Of a DNA stretch of 64,000 nt, positions 1-7,470 are shown in pieces. Source of the stretch: CAMFTQ01 sp051881615 (GTDB taxonomy: Bacteria; Bacillota; Clostridia; Oscillospirales; Acutalibacteraceae); contig JBJEQF010000016.1 in assembly GCA_051881615.1 (NCBI GenBank), forward strand, positions 62,001 to 126,000, given 5' to 3'. The notes under the pieces were generated by a model. That model saw only the letters and a list, made by a program, of their open reading frames with translations, did no database searches and was not told the DNA's origin. The translations under genes and the position numbers were made by a program. Each line of letters starts with the position of its first letter. Within the stretch, counting starts at the first letter, position 1.

Positions 1-1440
1 ACAAAAATTTCTGTAGCCACAAGTGACGAGGGAATGCTTGAGGCTGTAGTTGAAACAACTCCTCAGGGCGAGCTTGAAAACAACAGCTACGGTACGCTTA
101 TCGACTCAATGCCTATGAAAATCAAGCAGGTTGACGTTGAAAACGAGTACGGAAGCTTTACCGTTACATCATACACGCCTACCATAACCGAAACGAACGA
201 GGACGGCGAAGAAGAAACAAAAACAGACACTACCGTTTACACGCTTGTAGGATTTGAGGATTTCACCCTTGCAACGGGAATACCAGATATGGTGGCAAAT
301 GACGCCGCAACGCTCGAATTTACAAAGGTTGCAAACGTAAAGGGCGAAAACCTTTCCGATTACGGACTTGACAAGCCAAGAGCTACAGCCACAATTCAGT
401 ACACAGACGGCTCAAAGGCTGTTGTAAAGGTAGGCAGTGTTGCTCCGTCAGCCAAGGGAGTGTATGTAGCCTTCGGTTCAAACGACACCGTATATCTTGT
501 TGACGAAGGAGAGGTTGACGGTTATCTTGTAAATCTGCTGGAGTTTTTCGACCCCAACATCAACAAAGCCCCTGATAACGAGAATAACTCAAGATTTTCA
601 AAAATCACAATAAGCGGAAGCAATTTCCCGAATGAAATTGTTATGGAGCAGAACAACAGCGACACTGTTTCTGCTTATTATAAGCTGACAGCTCCCGAGA
701 ATGTGTTTGTGAATGTTGTCGAGGGCAGTAAAATAACAGGCGGAATAAGAGGTCTGTACGCAGAGGAGGTTGTCTGCGTAAACCCGACAGACGCTCAGCT
801 TGAACAGTACGGCTTAAAAACACCTTACGCAAAAATCAAGGCAGAATACCCAGACACAACTGTAAATCTTATGGCTTCAAAGCCTGATTCCGACGATATG
901 GTTTACCTTATGACAGGCGGCGGTAAGCTGATTTACAAGATAAGCTCAGAAAAGGTTGCGTGGGCAGTGACAAGCTATGACGCTTTAATGAGCGAATATG
1001 TTATTTATCCAAAGTCAGATGTTATTAAAACTCTGAAAGTAAATGACGGCACAAACACCTACAGCTTTACCGTCAAGACAGAAACTAAAAAGACAACAGA
1101 CGATGACGGCAACGAAACGAGCGAAACTATCAAAAAAGCTTTTTACGGCAGTAAAAGCCTGACGCTTTCTAATTTTGAGATTATGTGTCAGGCGCTTACG
1201 GAGCTTACAAGAAATGACGTTGTAACAGCCGCACCGACAGGCTCTGTTATAATGAGCTTTGAATACGGCTACTCAACAGACAGAGCTAATGACGTTATAA
1301 CAATTTATAACGACGGCAAGGTCGATGAGTATTTAGCTGTATTAAACGGCAAATCAGTAGGTCACGTATCAAAGGCGACTGTAGATAAAATAAAGACCTA
1401 CCCTGCAAAGGTAGCAAAGGACGAAAAAATCACAGCGTGA
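1..1440 (+). CDS. DUF4340 domain-containing protein, 5' end outside window
   Basis: The reading frame is open from base 1, so the first in-window ATG at 34 is probably internal and the gene is truncated at its 5' end. About 480 residues are visible. The block near residues 120-180, with LDKPRATATIQYTDG followed by VKVGSVAPSAKGVYV, is typical of DUF4340 (a repeated beta-rich domain), and a related block recurs near residue 270 (LKTPYAKIKAEYPD). In many Firmicutes and Bacteroidota DUF4340 proteins lie beside GldF/GldG-like ABC transporter subunits and are probably extracytoplasmic and membrane-anchored; the anchor and the neighbours would lie outside this window. The function is unknown. The last 24 bases and the terminator stem are duplicated 558 bp downstream. 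Confidence 0.75.
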   Translation, partial: TKISVATSDEGMLEAVVETTPQGELENNSYGTLIDSMPMKIKQVDVENEYGSFTVTSYTPTITETNEDGEEETKTDTTVYTLVGFEDFTLATGIPDMVANDAATLEFTKVANVKGENLSDYGLDKPRATATIQYTDGSKAVVKVGSVAPSAKGVYVAFGSNDTVYLVDEGEVDGYLVNLLEFFDPNINKAPDNENNSRFSKITISGSNFPNEIVMEQNNSDTVSAYYKLTAPENVFVNVVEGSKITGGIRGLYAEEVVCVNPTDAQLEQYGLKTPYAKIKAEYPDTTVNLMASKPDSDDMVYLMTGGGKLIYKISSEKVAWAVTSYDALMSEYVIYPKSDVIKTLKVNDGTNTYSFTVKTETKKTTDDDGNETSETIKKAFYGSKSLTLSNFEIMCQALTELTRNDVVTAAPTGSVIMSFEYGYSTDRANDVITIYNDGKVDEYLAVLNGKSVGHVSKATVDKIKTYPAKVAKDEKITA

Positions 1441-1482
1441 TAAAACTAAAGGCTGTATCAGAACAACAAAGGTTCTGATACA
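1417..1482 (+). repeat. 66-bp direct repeat, left copy (gene end plus terminator stem)
   Basis: This copy spans the last codons of the DUF4340 gene and a hairpin (TGTATCAGAAC at 1454-1464 pairing with 1472-1482). By my alignment it matches 1975-2040 at 60 of 66 positions. The left copy lacks the T-tract that follows the right copy, so it is a terminator stem without its tail. Confidence 0.85.
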
Positions 1483-1528
1483 AACACAAACGATTGCCGG
1501 AATATCGGAAACGGAGTGACAGCAAAAA

Positions 1529-1912
1529 ATGATAAACAAGCTGATTAAAAGTGTACTTGAACAAGACAGGGCATCTGTAGTATTATGTAACCTTAATCAC
1601 ATAATTGTATATATGAATCCGTCTGCGATAAAAAGGTACGAAAAAAGCGGTGGCAACGAGCTTGTCGGAACAAGCCTGCTGAAATGTCATAATGAGAAAT
1701 CAAGCGAGATTATTAAAAAAATCGTGGCTTGGTTTGCTGAAAGTCCGTCTAATAATATGATATACACCTATCGTAACAAGAAAGAAAACAAAGATGTATA
1801 TATGGTGGCATTAAGAGATGAGAATAAAAATCTGATAGGATATTATGAAAAGCACGAATACAGGGATATAGAAACAGCGTCTGTATATGATTTTTCGCAA
1901 TCACTTGTATAG
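1529..1912 (+). CDS. small PAS-domain protein
   Basis: A 127-aa protein consisting of little more than one PAS fold: IIVYMNPSAIKRYEK, then LVGTSLLKCHN, and a C-terminal strand pair around KDVYMVALRDENKNLIGYYEKH. This matches the stand-alone PAS proteins of clostridia that resemble the PAS part of DUF438 proteins. It has no kinase, GGDEF or DNA-binding domain, so if it senses a ligand or heme the output must act through a partner. An ACGGAG element lies about 15 bases upstream, which is farther than usual. The gene sits exactly between the two copies of a 66-bp repeat, suggesting it was inserted into the terminator of the upstream gene. Confidence 0.7.
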   Translation: MINKLIKSVLEQDRASVVLCNLNHIIVYMNPSAIKRYEKSGGNELVGTSLLKCHNEKSSEIIKKIVAWFAESPSNNMIYTYRNKKENKDVYMVALRDENKNLIGYYEKHEYRDIETASVYDFSQSLV

Positions 1913-1974
1913 TAGTGCGACCGTTTTTAAGACATTGTAATAAGCTGTGAATATGCCTGCTCAACGAAAGGGAT

Positions 1975-2040
1975 AAGGACGAAAAAATCACAGCGTAATA
2001 AAACTAAAGGCTGTATCAGAACCGTCAAGGTTTTGATACA
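1975..2040 (+). repeat. 66-bp direct repeat, right copy
   Basis: This is the second copy of the DUF4340 gene end and terminator stem. It includes a non-coding copy of the last seven codons (the stop reads TAA instead of TGA) and continues into an intact T-tract. It probably represents the original end of the locus before the PAS segment was inserted. Confidence 0.85.
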
Positions 2041-2048
2041 GCCTTTTT
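2006..2048 (+). terminator. rho-independent terminator after PAS gene
   Basis: A 15-bp stem (2009-2023 with 2029-2043, one G-U pair) with a 5-nt loop is followed by TTTTT. It terminates the PAS/DUF4340 transcript, and the upstream A-rich side may also serve the convergent gene at 2089-2532. Confidence 0.85.
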
Positions 2049-2088
2049 AATTGCTCTTAGCTTTGCGAAAAGCCGCCGTTATTATTCA

Positions 2089-2532
2089 TTAAACTAAATC
2101 CTCAAGCAGTCCAGCCGCAAACGCCACAAGCTCTGCACAGGGACGCTTTTTGTAATACTGATTGGTACGCTCTGACGGTATAGGACTGCTTTTTTCAGTC
2201 TTTGAAAGTCCTAAAAGCTCACGGCATACGATAGAGCCGTTTTCTTCCTTATATTTTCCTGCGTACTCCTGAACCTTTTTGTAAAGCTGTGCCTTAAACT
2301 CGTTTGCCTTTGGGTCGTCATAACCGTATTTAAGACCTAAAACCATAGTCATACCGCTTACTGCTCCGCACACCTCTCTCATTCTGCCGAAGCCGCCGCC
2401 GAAGCCTGAGCTTATTTTCATAGCTGTGCTAAAATCAATGCCGAAATCCTCTGCATATGCGCCGAAAACAGCCTGAGAACAATTATAGCCGTCCAAGAAT
2501 AATTTTTTGGCAAGCTGTGCTTTATCTGACAT
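2089..2532 (-). CDS. C_GCAxxG_C_C family (putative redox) protein
   Basis: This 147-aa protein shows the family's conserved cysteines in order: YNCSQAV near residue 18, VCGAVSGM near residue 55 (the GCAxxG-like core), IVCRELLG near residue 103 and RPCAELV near residue 132. The glycine-rich FGGGFGRM segment between the first two motifs is also typical. Family members are small cytoplasmic or membrane-associated proteins of unproven function, thought to bind a metal or to act in redox chemistry. Length and motif spacing are normal. The ATG is preceded by an AAAAAGGTGA Shine-Dalgarno site. The gene is monocistronic and convergent with the PAS gene. Confidence 0.85.
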   Translation of the reverse strand: MSDKAQLAKKLFLDGYNCSQAVFGAYAEDFGIDFSTAMKISSGFGGGFGRMREVCGAVSGMTMVLGLKYGYDDPKANEFKAQLYKKVQEYAGKYKEENGSIVCRELLGLSKTEKSSPIPSERTNQYYKKRPCAELVAFAAGLLEDLV

Positions 2533-2663
2533 ATTATCACCTTTTTCAAGAATATTTTACAAAATTATATCATACGTATTGCTTTTAAACAAGACTTTTA
2601 AATTTACACATAGCTAATCAGTGATAAAACTTACAACTTATTTGTAAAAATTCTTAATTTTTA

Positions 2664-2691
2664 TTGACATTTTAACAAAAAATGATATTAT
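2664..2691 (+). promoter_or_regulatory. sigma-A promoter for the 50-aa membrane peptide
   Basis: TTGACA at 2664 and TATTAT at 2686 are separated by 16 bp. They lie about 90 bp upstream of the small ORF at 2783. Confidence 0.7.
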
Positions 2692-2782
2692 ATAAATGTG
2701 AAAGGTATATGCAGTAAATACTACTGAACATAAGAGAAATCAGAATTTTTAATATTGCATTTGTATACTGGAGGAATTATTT

Positions 2783-2935
2783 ATGCGCAAAAATCATACA
2801 TGGGTCTGGATTGTTTCTATTATTGCAGGCGTTGCCGCACTGACTGCCGCTTTAACCTCGTTTTTTGTATTAAAAGAGAAAAAACGCAAGGACGACGAAG
2901 AGCTTGAAGCATACTTAGAGGATTCAATTCAGTAA
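2783..2935 (+). CDS. 50-aa single-pass membrane peptide
   Basis: The peptide is 50 residues, beginning MRKNHTWVWIVSIIAGVAAL. It has one hydrophobic helix at about residues 8-30, then a basic stretch (KEKKRK) and an acidic tail, which predicts N-out/C-in topology. Support for a real gene comes from a strong GGAGG Shine-Dalgarno site 8 bases before the ATG, a near-consensus promoter upstream and a terminator directly after the stop. Short proteins of this layout (W-W-I near the start, KEKKRKDDEELE-like tail) occur in Ruminococcus relatives as uncharacterised membrane peptides. Function unknown. Confidence 0.7.
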   Translation: MRKNHTWVWIVSIIAGVAALTAALTSFFVLKEKKRKDDEELEAYLEDSIQ

Positions 2936-2966
2936 TCATTCGATTAAGATTTTCACTGAAACAGCA

Positions 2967-2998
2967 GAAGCTGCGCTTATGACGCAGCTTCTTTTTTT
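2967..2998 (+). terminator. rho-independent terminator
   Basis: GAAGCTGCG (2967-2975) pairs perfectly with CGCAGCTTC (2983-2991) and is followed by seven T. It ends the transcript of the 50-aa peptide, 12 bases before the next gene starts. Confidence 0.9.
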
Positions 2999-3010
2999 GA
3001 GGTAAACAAA

Positions 3011-3520
3011 ATGAATATATATGTAAGAAAATTTGAGAAAAAGGATATCAGACAGGCTGTGCAGATTTGGAACGACATTGTAAATGACGGTAACGCATTT
3101 CCGCAGACAGATAAGCTTGACGAAAGAACAGGACTTGATTTTTTCGGCGATCAGACATATACAGCCGTGGCAGTTGATACAGAAAGCGATACGATTATAG
3201 GACTTTACATTCTGCACCCGAACAACGTTGGCAGATGCGGTCACATATGCAACGCAAGCTACGCTGTTGCTAAAGAATACAGAGGCTGTCACATCGGCGA
3301 AGCTCTTGTAAAGGACTGCCTGAAGCAGGCGGTTATGTGCGGCTTTAAAATATTGCAGTTTAACGCCGTTGTAAGCAGTAACAAGGCGGCACTTAGCCTT
3401 TATAAAAAGCTCGGCTTTACACAGCTTGGCACAATACCTGACGGCTTTCTCTGTAAAGACGGCAGCTACTGCGACATTATACCCCATTATATACTTTTAA
3501 AGCCTGAATTTTGCGATTAA
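3011..3520 (+). CDS. GNAT family N-acetyltransferase
   Basis: A 169-aa single-domain acetyltransferase that probably transfers an acetyl group from acetyl-CoA to a small-molecule or antibiotic amine. The GNAT core is visible: strand beta-4 (TIIGLYILHPN), the acetyl-CoA loop in degenerate form (VAKEYRGCHIGEALV, equivalent to RGxGIG), and the C-terminal SNKAALSLYKKLGF motif typical of the phosphinothricin/RimI-like subgroup. Start ATG 3011 follows a GAGGT element. It stands alone between two terminators; the stop codon lies inside the loop of its own terminator. The substrate cannot be read from the sequence. Confidence 0.85.
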   Translation: MNIYVRKFEKKDIRQAVQIWNDIVNDGNAFPQTDKLDERTGLDFFGDQTYTAVAVDTESDTIIGLYILHPNNVGRCGHICNASYAVAKEYRGCHIGEALVKDCLKQAVMCGFKILQFNAVVSSNKAALSLYKKLGFTQLGTIPDGFLCKDGSYCDIIPHYILLKPEFCD

Positions 3521-3533
3521 AATTCAGGCTTTT
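3501..3533 (+). terminator. terminator overlapping the GNAT stop codon
   Basis: A perfect 12-bp stem (AGCCTGAATTTT, 3501-3512, with 3519-3530) encloses a 6-nt loop. The GNAT stop codon TAA (3518-3520) straddles the loop and the second arm. A T-run follows. Confidence 0.85.
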
Positions 3534-3553
3534 ATAACTCTTATCTTTAACTT

Positions 3554-4513
3554 TTAATTTGAATAATAAAGCTGTTCGTATTCATATTGTGCCTGTTCTG
3601 CCTGAGCTTCGCCCTTACCGCATCTCGGACTGAGTAATGAACAGTGCTTACCGCAGCCTGTGCAGTACATTCCGCTTAAAAATTCCTCTAATGACGGGAT
3701 TTCCTCTGTTTCTTCCTCTGTCACAGGCTCTATCTGTGTTTGTTCCTCCTGTGGCTGTTGTGTTGTCATTTCGATTTGTTCGTCGGTTGTCTGCTGTGTT
3801 TCGTCTGTGATTTCGTTGTCTGTATTTGCAAAGTAGTCCTCTGTTATCGGCAGAGTTGTTGAAATTGACTGCTCCTGTGTAAGCACCTCGGTGGTCGGTG
3901 CTGTTGCGGTAGGCTCTGTCGGCTTTGGTGTGTTGTTATTCTTGCCAACTGACGCTAAAGGCTCGTTTGTCATATTGCCGTTTATCACAGAATAAACCGA
4001 AAGATAAATTGTTATTGCAGCGGCTGCTCCGGCACCAAAACGGTAAAAAGCTGAACGCACCTCCTTGCCGTTTACGGAAGGCAGCTTTTTGAAAACGCCG
4101 ATAAGATACTTTGCGTGGAGCAACAGGTGCAAAGCCATAGTGCCAAGGCAGACATATGACAAAACGTTGTGCAGTGAAAAAATAAAATCCCAAGGCAAGC
4201 CGATGTCAATTACAAAAAGCTCACGTGCTATGAAAACGCCTGTAAGCACAACTAACGGCATACAAATCATCATAACTATGTCGGATATGAGCAAAATTAC
4301 CCTGTCAGGCTTTCTGTTTGCACTTTTTGCACCCTTAAAAAGTCCTCTCGTCATAGGACGGTTGAGCAGAATGTGTACTATGTAAATTACACAAAAGCCG
4401 ATACCTGCTATCTCGTGAAAAAATCCGCCCAAGCCGCCTGCAAACATCAAAAGCAGATAAAGCACCGTCATTGTTACGTCAATCAAAAGCTTAACTATTG
4501 TTGTTCGTTTCAC
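3554..4513 (-). CDS. DUF4405 membrane protein with cysteine-rich tail
   Basis: A 319-aa protein with an N-terminal four-to-five-helix membrane domain (about residues 1-185). Histidines lie in or beside the helices (FFHEIAG, VHILLNR, SLHNVLSY, LHLLLH), as in the b-type-heme-like DUF4405 family. A threonine/glutamate-rich low-complexity linker follows (about 190-275). The C-terminal motif YCTGCGKHCSLLSPRCGKG contains four cysteines plus a histidine and resembles a metal or Fe-S site. A role in membrane electron transfer is plausible but not shown. The Shine-Dalgarno AGGGGGAATT precedes the ATG. The gene stands alone. Confidence 0.7.
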   Translation of the reverse strand: MKRTTIVKLLIDVTMTVLYLLLMFAGGLGGFFHEIAGIGFCVIYIVHILLNRPMTRGLFKGAKSANRKPDRVILLISDIVMMICMPLVVLTGVFIARELFVIDIGLPWDFIFSLHNVLSYVCLGTMALHLLLHAKYLIGVFKKLPSVNGKEVRSAFYRFGAGAAAAITIYLSVYSVINGNMTNEPLASVGKNNNTPKPTEPTATAPTTEVLTQEQSISTTLPITEDYFANTDNEITDETQQTTDEQIEMTTQQPQEEQTQIEPVTEEETEEIPSLEEFLSGMYCTGCGKHCSLLSPRCGKGEAQAEQAQYEYEQLYYSN

Positions 4514-4624
4514 AATAATTCCCCCTGTGCGTTTAACTGATTACATTATATAGAGCCTTTCTGTTAAAAAACGGAAACAGATGTGATTGTTTTTTGAAAA
4601 TTGTGTAAACCTCACCTTTGAGCT

Positions 4625-5251
4625 TTATATCGCTTTTTTGCAAAAGTCCTTCATACAGCATTTTTCGCAAAGAGGCTTTCTTGCGTCACATACGGCTCTG
4701 CCGTGCAGTACAAGTCGGTGGCAGAAATCGTTGCTCTTGTCGGGCGGCAAAAGCTCTCTTAAAATAAATTCAATCTTTTTTGCGTCTTTAATGTCGTGCA
4801 AGCCTAATCGCTTTGTTATGCGTATGCAGTGGGTGTCGACAACAACGGCAGGCTTGCCGAAGATGTCGCCTACAACAAGGTTTGCCGTTTTTCTGCCTAT
4901 TCCGGGCAGTTTTATCAGCTGTTCTATAGTATCGGGGACTTCACCGTCAAATTCATCACACAGCAATTTAGCCATTGCTACAATATCCCTTGCCTTTGTC
5001 TTGTAAAGTCCGCAGCTCTTTATGTATTCTTCAACCTCTGTAACGTCTGCATTTGCAAAATCTTCAACACTTTTAAACCTTTCAAATAAAGCAGGAGTAA
5101 CAATATTCACCCTTGCGTCTGTGCATTGTGCCGCCAGACGTGTTGCAATCAAAAGCTGTAACGGGTCGCTGTAAACAAGCGAGCATACAGCATCGGGGTA
5201 TTCCTTTTCAAGTGAATTTACAGCCATAGTCGCAATTTGTTGTTTTGTCAA
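4625..5251 (-). CDS. nth: endonuclease III (DNA glycosylase/AP lyase)
   Basis: Base-excision repair enzyme that removes oxidised pyrimidines and nicks abasic sites. It shows the helix-hairpin-helix with the catalytic lysine (LPGIGRKTANLVVGD), the catalytic aspartate block (VVVDTHCIRITKRLGL) and the C-terminal [4Fe-4S] loop with C-x6-C-x2-C-x5-C spacing (VCDARKPLCEKCCMKDFC). I place the start at TTG 5251 because a GAGGTGA site sits 5 bases upstream; an upstream GTG at 5260 would overlap that site. This gives about 208 aa, normal for the family. Monocistronic. Confidence 0.92.
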   Translation of the reverse strand: MTKQQIATMAVNSLEKEYPDAVCSLVYSDPLQLLIATRLAAQCTDARVNIVTPALFERFKSVEDFANADVTEVEEYIKSCGLYKTKARDIVAMAKLLCDEFDGEVPDTIEQLIKLPGIGRKTANLVVGDIFGKPAVVVDTHCIRITKRLGLHDIKDAKKIEFILRELLPPDKSNDFCHRLVLHGRAVCDARKPLCEKCCMKDFCKKAI

Positions 5252-5306
5252 GCAAATCACCTCACAATTTGTCGTTATATTTTTATTTTAACATATAATT
5301 TTTTTG

Positions 5307-5335
5307 TTGGCAAACTGATTTATTTGTGATAAAAT
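5307..5335 (+). promoter_or_regulatory. sigma-A promoter for HAD hydrolase
   Basis: TTGGCA (5307) and TAAAAT (5330) are separated by 17 bp and lie 31 bp before the ATG at 5366. Confidence 0.65.
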
Positions 5336-5365
5336 ATAAATAATCATAAGAAAGGCAGTGATTTT

Positions 5366-6094
5366 ATGTATCAGAATTACTTGTTTGATTTATACGGAAC
5401 TCTTATTGATATTAACACAGACGAGCAGTCGCCAGAGCTTTGGGAAAAGCTTGCGCTTTTATACGGATATAAGGGAGCAATCTACACCGGAAAGGAAATC
5501 CACGAGGAGTATGTAAGGCTCGTTCAGGTTGAAAAGCAGAACGTAAGAAAGGCTCACAGCGACTTTACAGAAATTGACATTCTTATCGACAACGTATTCA
5601 AAAAGCTGTTCACACAGAAAAAGGTAAGAGCGACTAAAAAGGATATTGAGTTCATAGCCGCCGCCTTCAGATGCTATTCTACAAAATACATAAGACTTTA
5701 TGACGGAGTTGTTGACTTGCTCGAAACACTGAAAGCAAAGGGCAAAAAAGTATATCTGCTGTCAAATGCTCAAAGGAGCTTTACACTCAATGAAATGGTA
5801 ATGCTTAACATCGTTAAATATTTTGACGGTATCTATATAAGCTCAGACAAGCTTGTCAGCAAGCCTGATACAAAATATTTTGATATGCTCATTGACGAAT
5901 ACGGTCTTGACAAGTCGCAGACTGTTATGATAGGCAACGACTACATAAGCGACATACAGGGTGCATACAATGCAGGTATTGACAGTCTTTATATTCACCA
6001 GAGCATTTCTCCCGATATACAGGGCGAGCTGAAGGCTAAGTGGGCAATTATGGACGGCGATGTTTATAAAATCAAGGAATATATAGTAAAGTAA
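5366..6094 (+). CDS. HAD-family phosphatase (YjjG-like)
   Basis: A 242-aa HAD hydrolase of subfamily I with an alpha-helical cap. Motif I is FDLYGTLID with the nucleophilic aspartate; motif II is the serine of LLSNAQ; motif III is the lysine of SKPDTKYF; motif IV is MIGNDYISDIQGAYNAG. A tyrosine sits in the DxYGT position, as in many clostridial YjjG/pyrophosphatase-like proteins. It probably dephosphorylates nucleoside monophosphates or other small phosphate esters; substrate choice depends on the cap and cannot be read here. Shine-Dalgarno AAAGG lies 11 bases before the ATG. Confidence 0.85.
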   Translation: MYQNYLFDLYGTLIDINTDEQSPELWEKLALLYGYKGAIYTGKEIHEEYVRLVQVEKQNVRKAHSDFTEIDILIDNVFKKLFTQKKVRATKKDIEFIAAAFRCYSTKYIRLYDGVVDLLETLKAKGKKVYLLSNAQRSFTLNEMVMLNIVKYFDGIYISSDKLVSKPDTKYFDMLIDEYGLDKSQTVMIGNDYISDIQGAYNAGIDSLYIHQSISPDIQGELKAKWAIMDGDVYKIKEYIVK

Positions 6095-6159
6095 TAGTTT
6101 TTTATTGATTATTACCAAATTATCAGCCTAATATTCTACAATAAATCATTCCGTTTTTA

Positions 6160-6188
6160 TTGCTCTTTTGTCTTCTTTATGCTAAAAT
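6160..6188 (+). promoter_or_regulatory. sigma-A promoter for MinD-like gene
   Basis: TTGCTC (6160) and TAAAAT (6183) are 17 bp apart. Transcription would begin near 6195, leaving only about 11 nt of leader. This supports translation from ATG 6206 rather than from ATG 6179, which lies upstream of the -10 box. Confidence 0.65.
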
Positions 6189-6205
6189 GTATTCGAGGTA
6201 GTTTT

Positions 6206-6943
6206 ATGTGCCATATAATTGTAATTGCCTCCGGCAAGGGAGGTACAGGTAAGTCCACTGTTGCGGTAGGTCTTGCCACCGCTTTTGTAAACAGAAATTA
6301 CAAGGTCTTGCTCGTTGACTGCGACTGCGGTATGCGTGGTCTTGACATTATGCTTGATGTTGAAAAGGACATTGTCTTTGATGCGTCAGACGCAGTAAGC
6401 GGCGGCTGTGACAGCGAGAGCGCAGTTTACCACAGCACTCATATACAGGGACTTTGCCTTATGCCTGCTCCCTTTGACAGCGATGACGAAATAAGCCCGT
6501 CTGTTTTTTCACAGCTTATAGACAGCATAAAGGATAATTACGATTACATAATCATCGACTCGCCCGCAGGCGTCGGCACAGGCTTTGTTACGGCGGCTAC
6601 TCCTGCTCAGACGGCACTTGTTGTAGTAAACGCAGAGCCGACAAGCGTAAGAGGCTGTCTTAACATACGCAAAAAGCTGATTGAAATGGGCAAAAGTGAT
6701 ATTCGCCTTGTTATCAACAAATTTAACCGTGACGTCTTCTTCGGAATGGGAGTCTATGACGACCTTGACGCTGTGATAGACGCTTCACAGACACAGCTAA
6801 TAGCAGTTGTTCCCGAGGACTACAGAATTGTGACAAACGTGCAAAGGGGCAGCAAGGGACGTATATGGTCAGAATCAGGCGTAGTTTTTGACTGCCTTTC
6901 AAAAAGGCTTCAGGGTTTGAACATACCGCCTGCAATTAAATAA
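6206..6943 (+). CDS. MinD/ParA-family P-loop ATPase
   Basis: A deviant Walker A ATPase of 245 aa. It shows the signature KGGTGKST near residue 11, the switch region LLVDCDCGMRGLDIML and Walker B DYIIIDSPAGV. MinD-type proteins bind membranes as ATP dimers and position the division site or other cell structures. No minC or minE is adjacent, and the usual C-terminal amphipathic membrane helix is not obvious (the chain ends LNIPPAIK), so it may be an orphan MinD/FleN-like paralogue rather than the true division regulator. ATG 6206 was chosen over 6179 because a CGAGGTAG site lies 7 bases before it. Confidence 0.75.
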   Translation: MCHIIVIASGKGGTGKSTVAVGLATAFVNRNYKVLLVDCDCGMRGLDIMLDVEKDIVFDASDAVSGGCDSESAVYHSTHIQGLCLMPAPFDSDDEISPSVFSQLIDSIKDNYDYIIIDSPAGVGTGFVTAATPAQTALVVVNAEPTSVRGCLNIRKKLIEMGKSDIRLVINKFNRDVFFGMGVYDDLDAVIDASQTQLIAVVPEDYRIVTNVQRGSKGRIWSESGVVFDCLSKRLQGLNIPPAIK

Positions 6944-7005
6944 AGTATCATTTTAGCAATTTAGGATAAATTATAGCTTTTGAAATTAACCAAGGAGGAA
7001 GAAAT

Positions 7006-7401
7006 ATGAATATAGCATTGATTGCACACGATGAAAAGAAAGAGCTTATGGTGCAGTTCTGCATTGCTTATTGCGGAATTTTAAGCAGAAATTCTCTGTG
7101 TGCTACAGGTACTACAGGTAAAATGGTGAGCGAGGCGACAGGTCTTGAGGTTCAGCGCTTTTTAGGCGGTTCTCAGGGCGGCGACCAGCAGATTGCGGCA
7201 AGAATTGCCTGCAACGAGATTGATATGCTCCTGTTTTTCAGAGATCCGTTAAATCCAAAGCCGCACGAGCCTAACGATATGAATTTGTTAAGACTTTGCG
7301 ATATGCACAATATTCCTGTTGCAACAAACATCGCAACGGCAGAGGTTTTAATTCACGGTCTTGAAAGAGGCGACCTCGACTGGAGAAATATTTTAAAATA
7401 A
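7006..7401 (+). CDS. mgsA: methylglyoxal synthase
   Basis: Converts dihydroxyacetone phosphate to methylglyoxal plus phosphate, a bypass of lower glycolysis that relieves sugar-phosphate stress. The 131-aa chain has the family layout: N-terminal IALIAHDEKKELM, the phosphate-binding TGTTG loop, the catalytic GGSQGGDQQIAARI block, FFRDPL and the conserved late segment LCDMHNIPVATNIATAE. Length and motifs are complete. A GGAGGAAG site precedes the ATG. It follows the MinD-like gene by 62 bp, so co-transcription is possible. Confidence 0.95.
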   Translation: MNIALIAHDEKKELMVQFCIAYCGILSRNSLCATGTTGKMVSEATGLEVQRFLGGSQGGDQQIAARIACNEIDMLLFFRDPLNPKPHEPNDMNLLRLCDMHNIPVATNIATAEVLIHGLERGDLDWRNILK

Positions 7402-7417
7402 AATTTTTAAAATGCAC

Positions 7418-7440
7418 GGGCAGCTCACCGCTGCCCTTTA
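7418..7440 (+). terminator. weak terminator between mgsA and hisS
   Basis: GGGCAGC (7418-7424) pairs with GCTGCCC (7430-7436) and is followed by only TTTA. The short tail suggests partial termination or a processing hairpin. The 69-bp gap is too short to hold a T-box leader. Confidence 0.5.
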
Positions 7441-7470
7441 GTGTGTTATTAAGGTATTTTTGGAGGACTT

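Noticed and set aside
2936..3487. 183-aa minus-strand frame
   Set aside because: It is antisense to the GNAT gene, which has full family motifs, promoter context and its own terminator.
7402..7470. T-box riboswitch before hisS-aspS
   Set aside because: The 69-bp gap holds only a short hairpin; no AGGGTGG-type T-box core or specifier stem is present.
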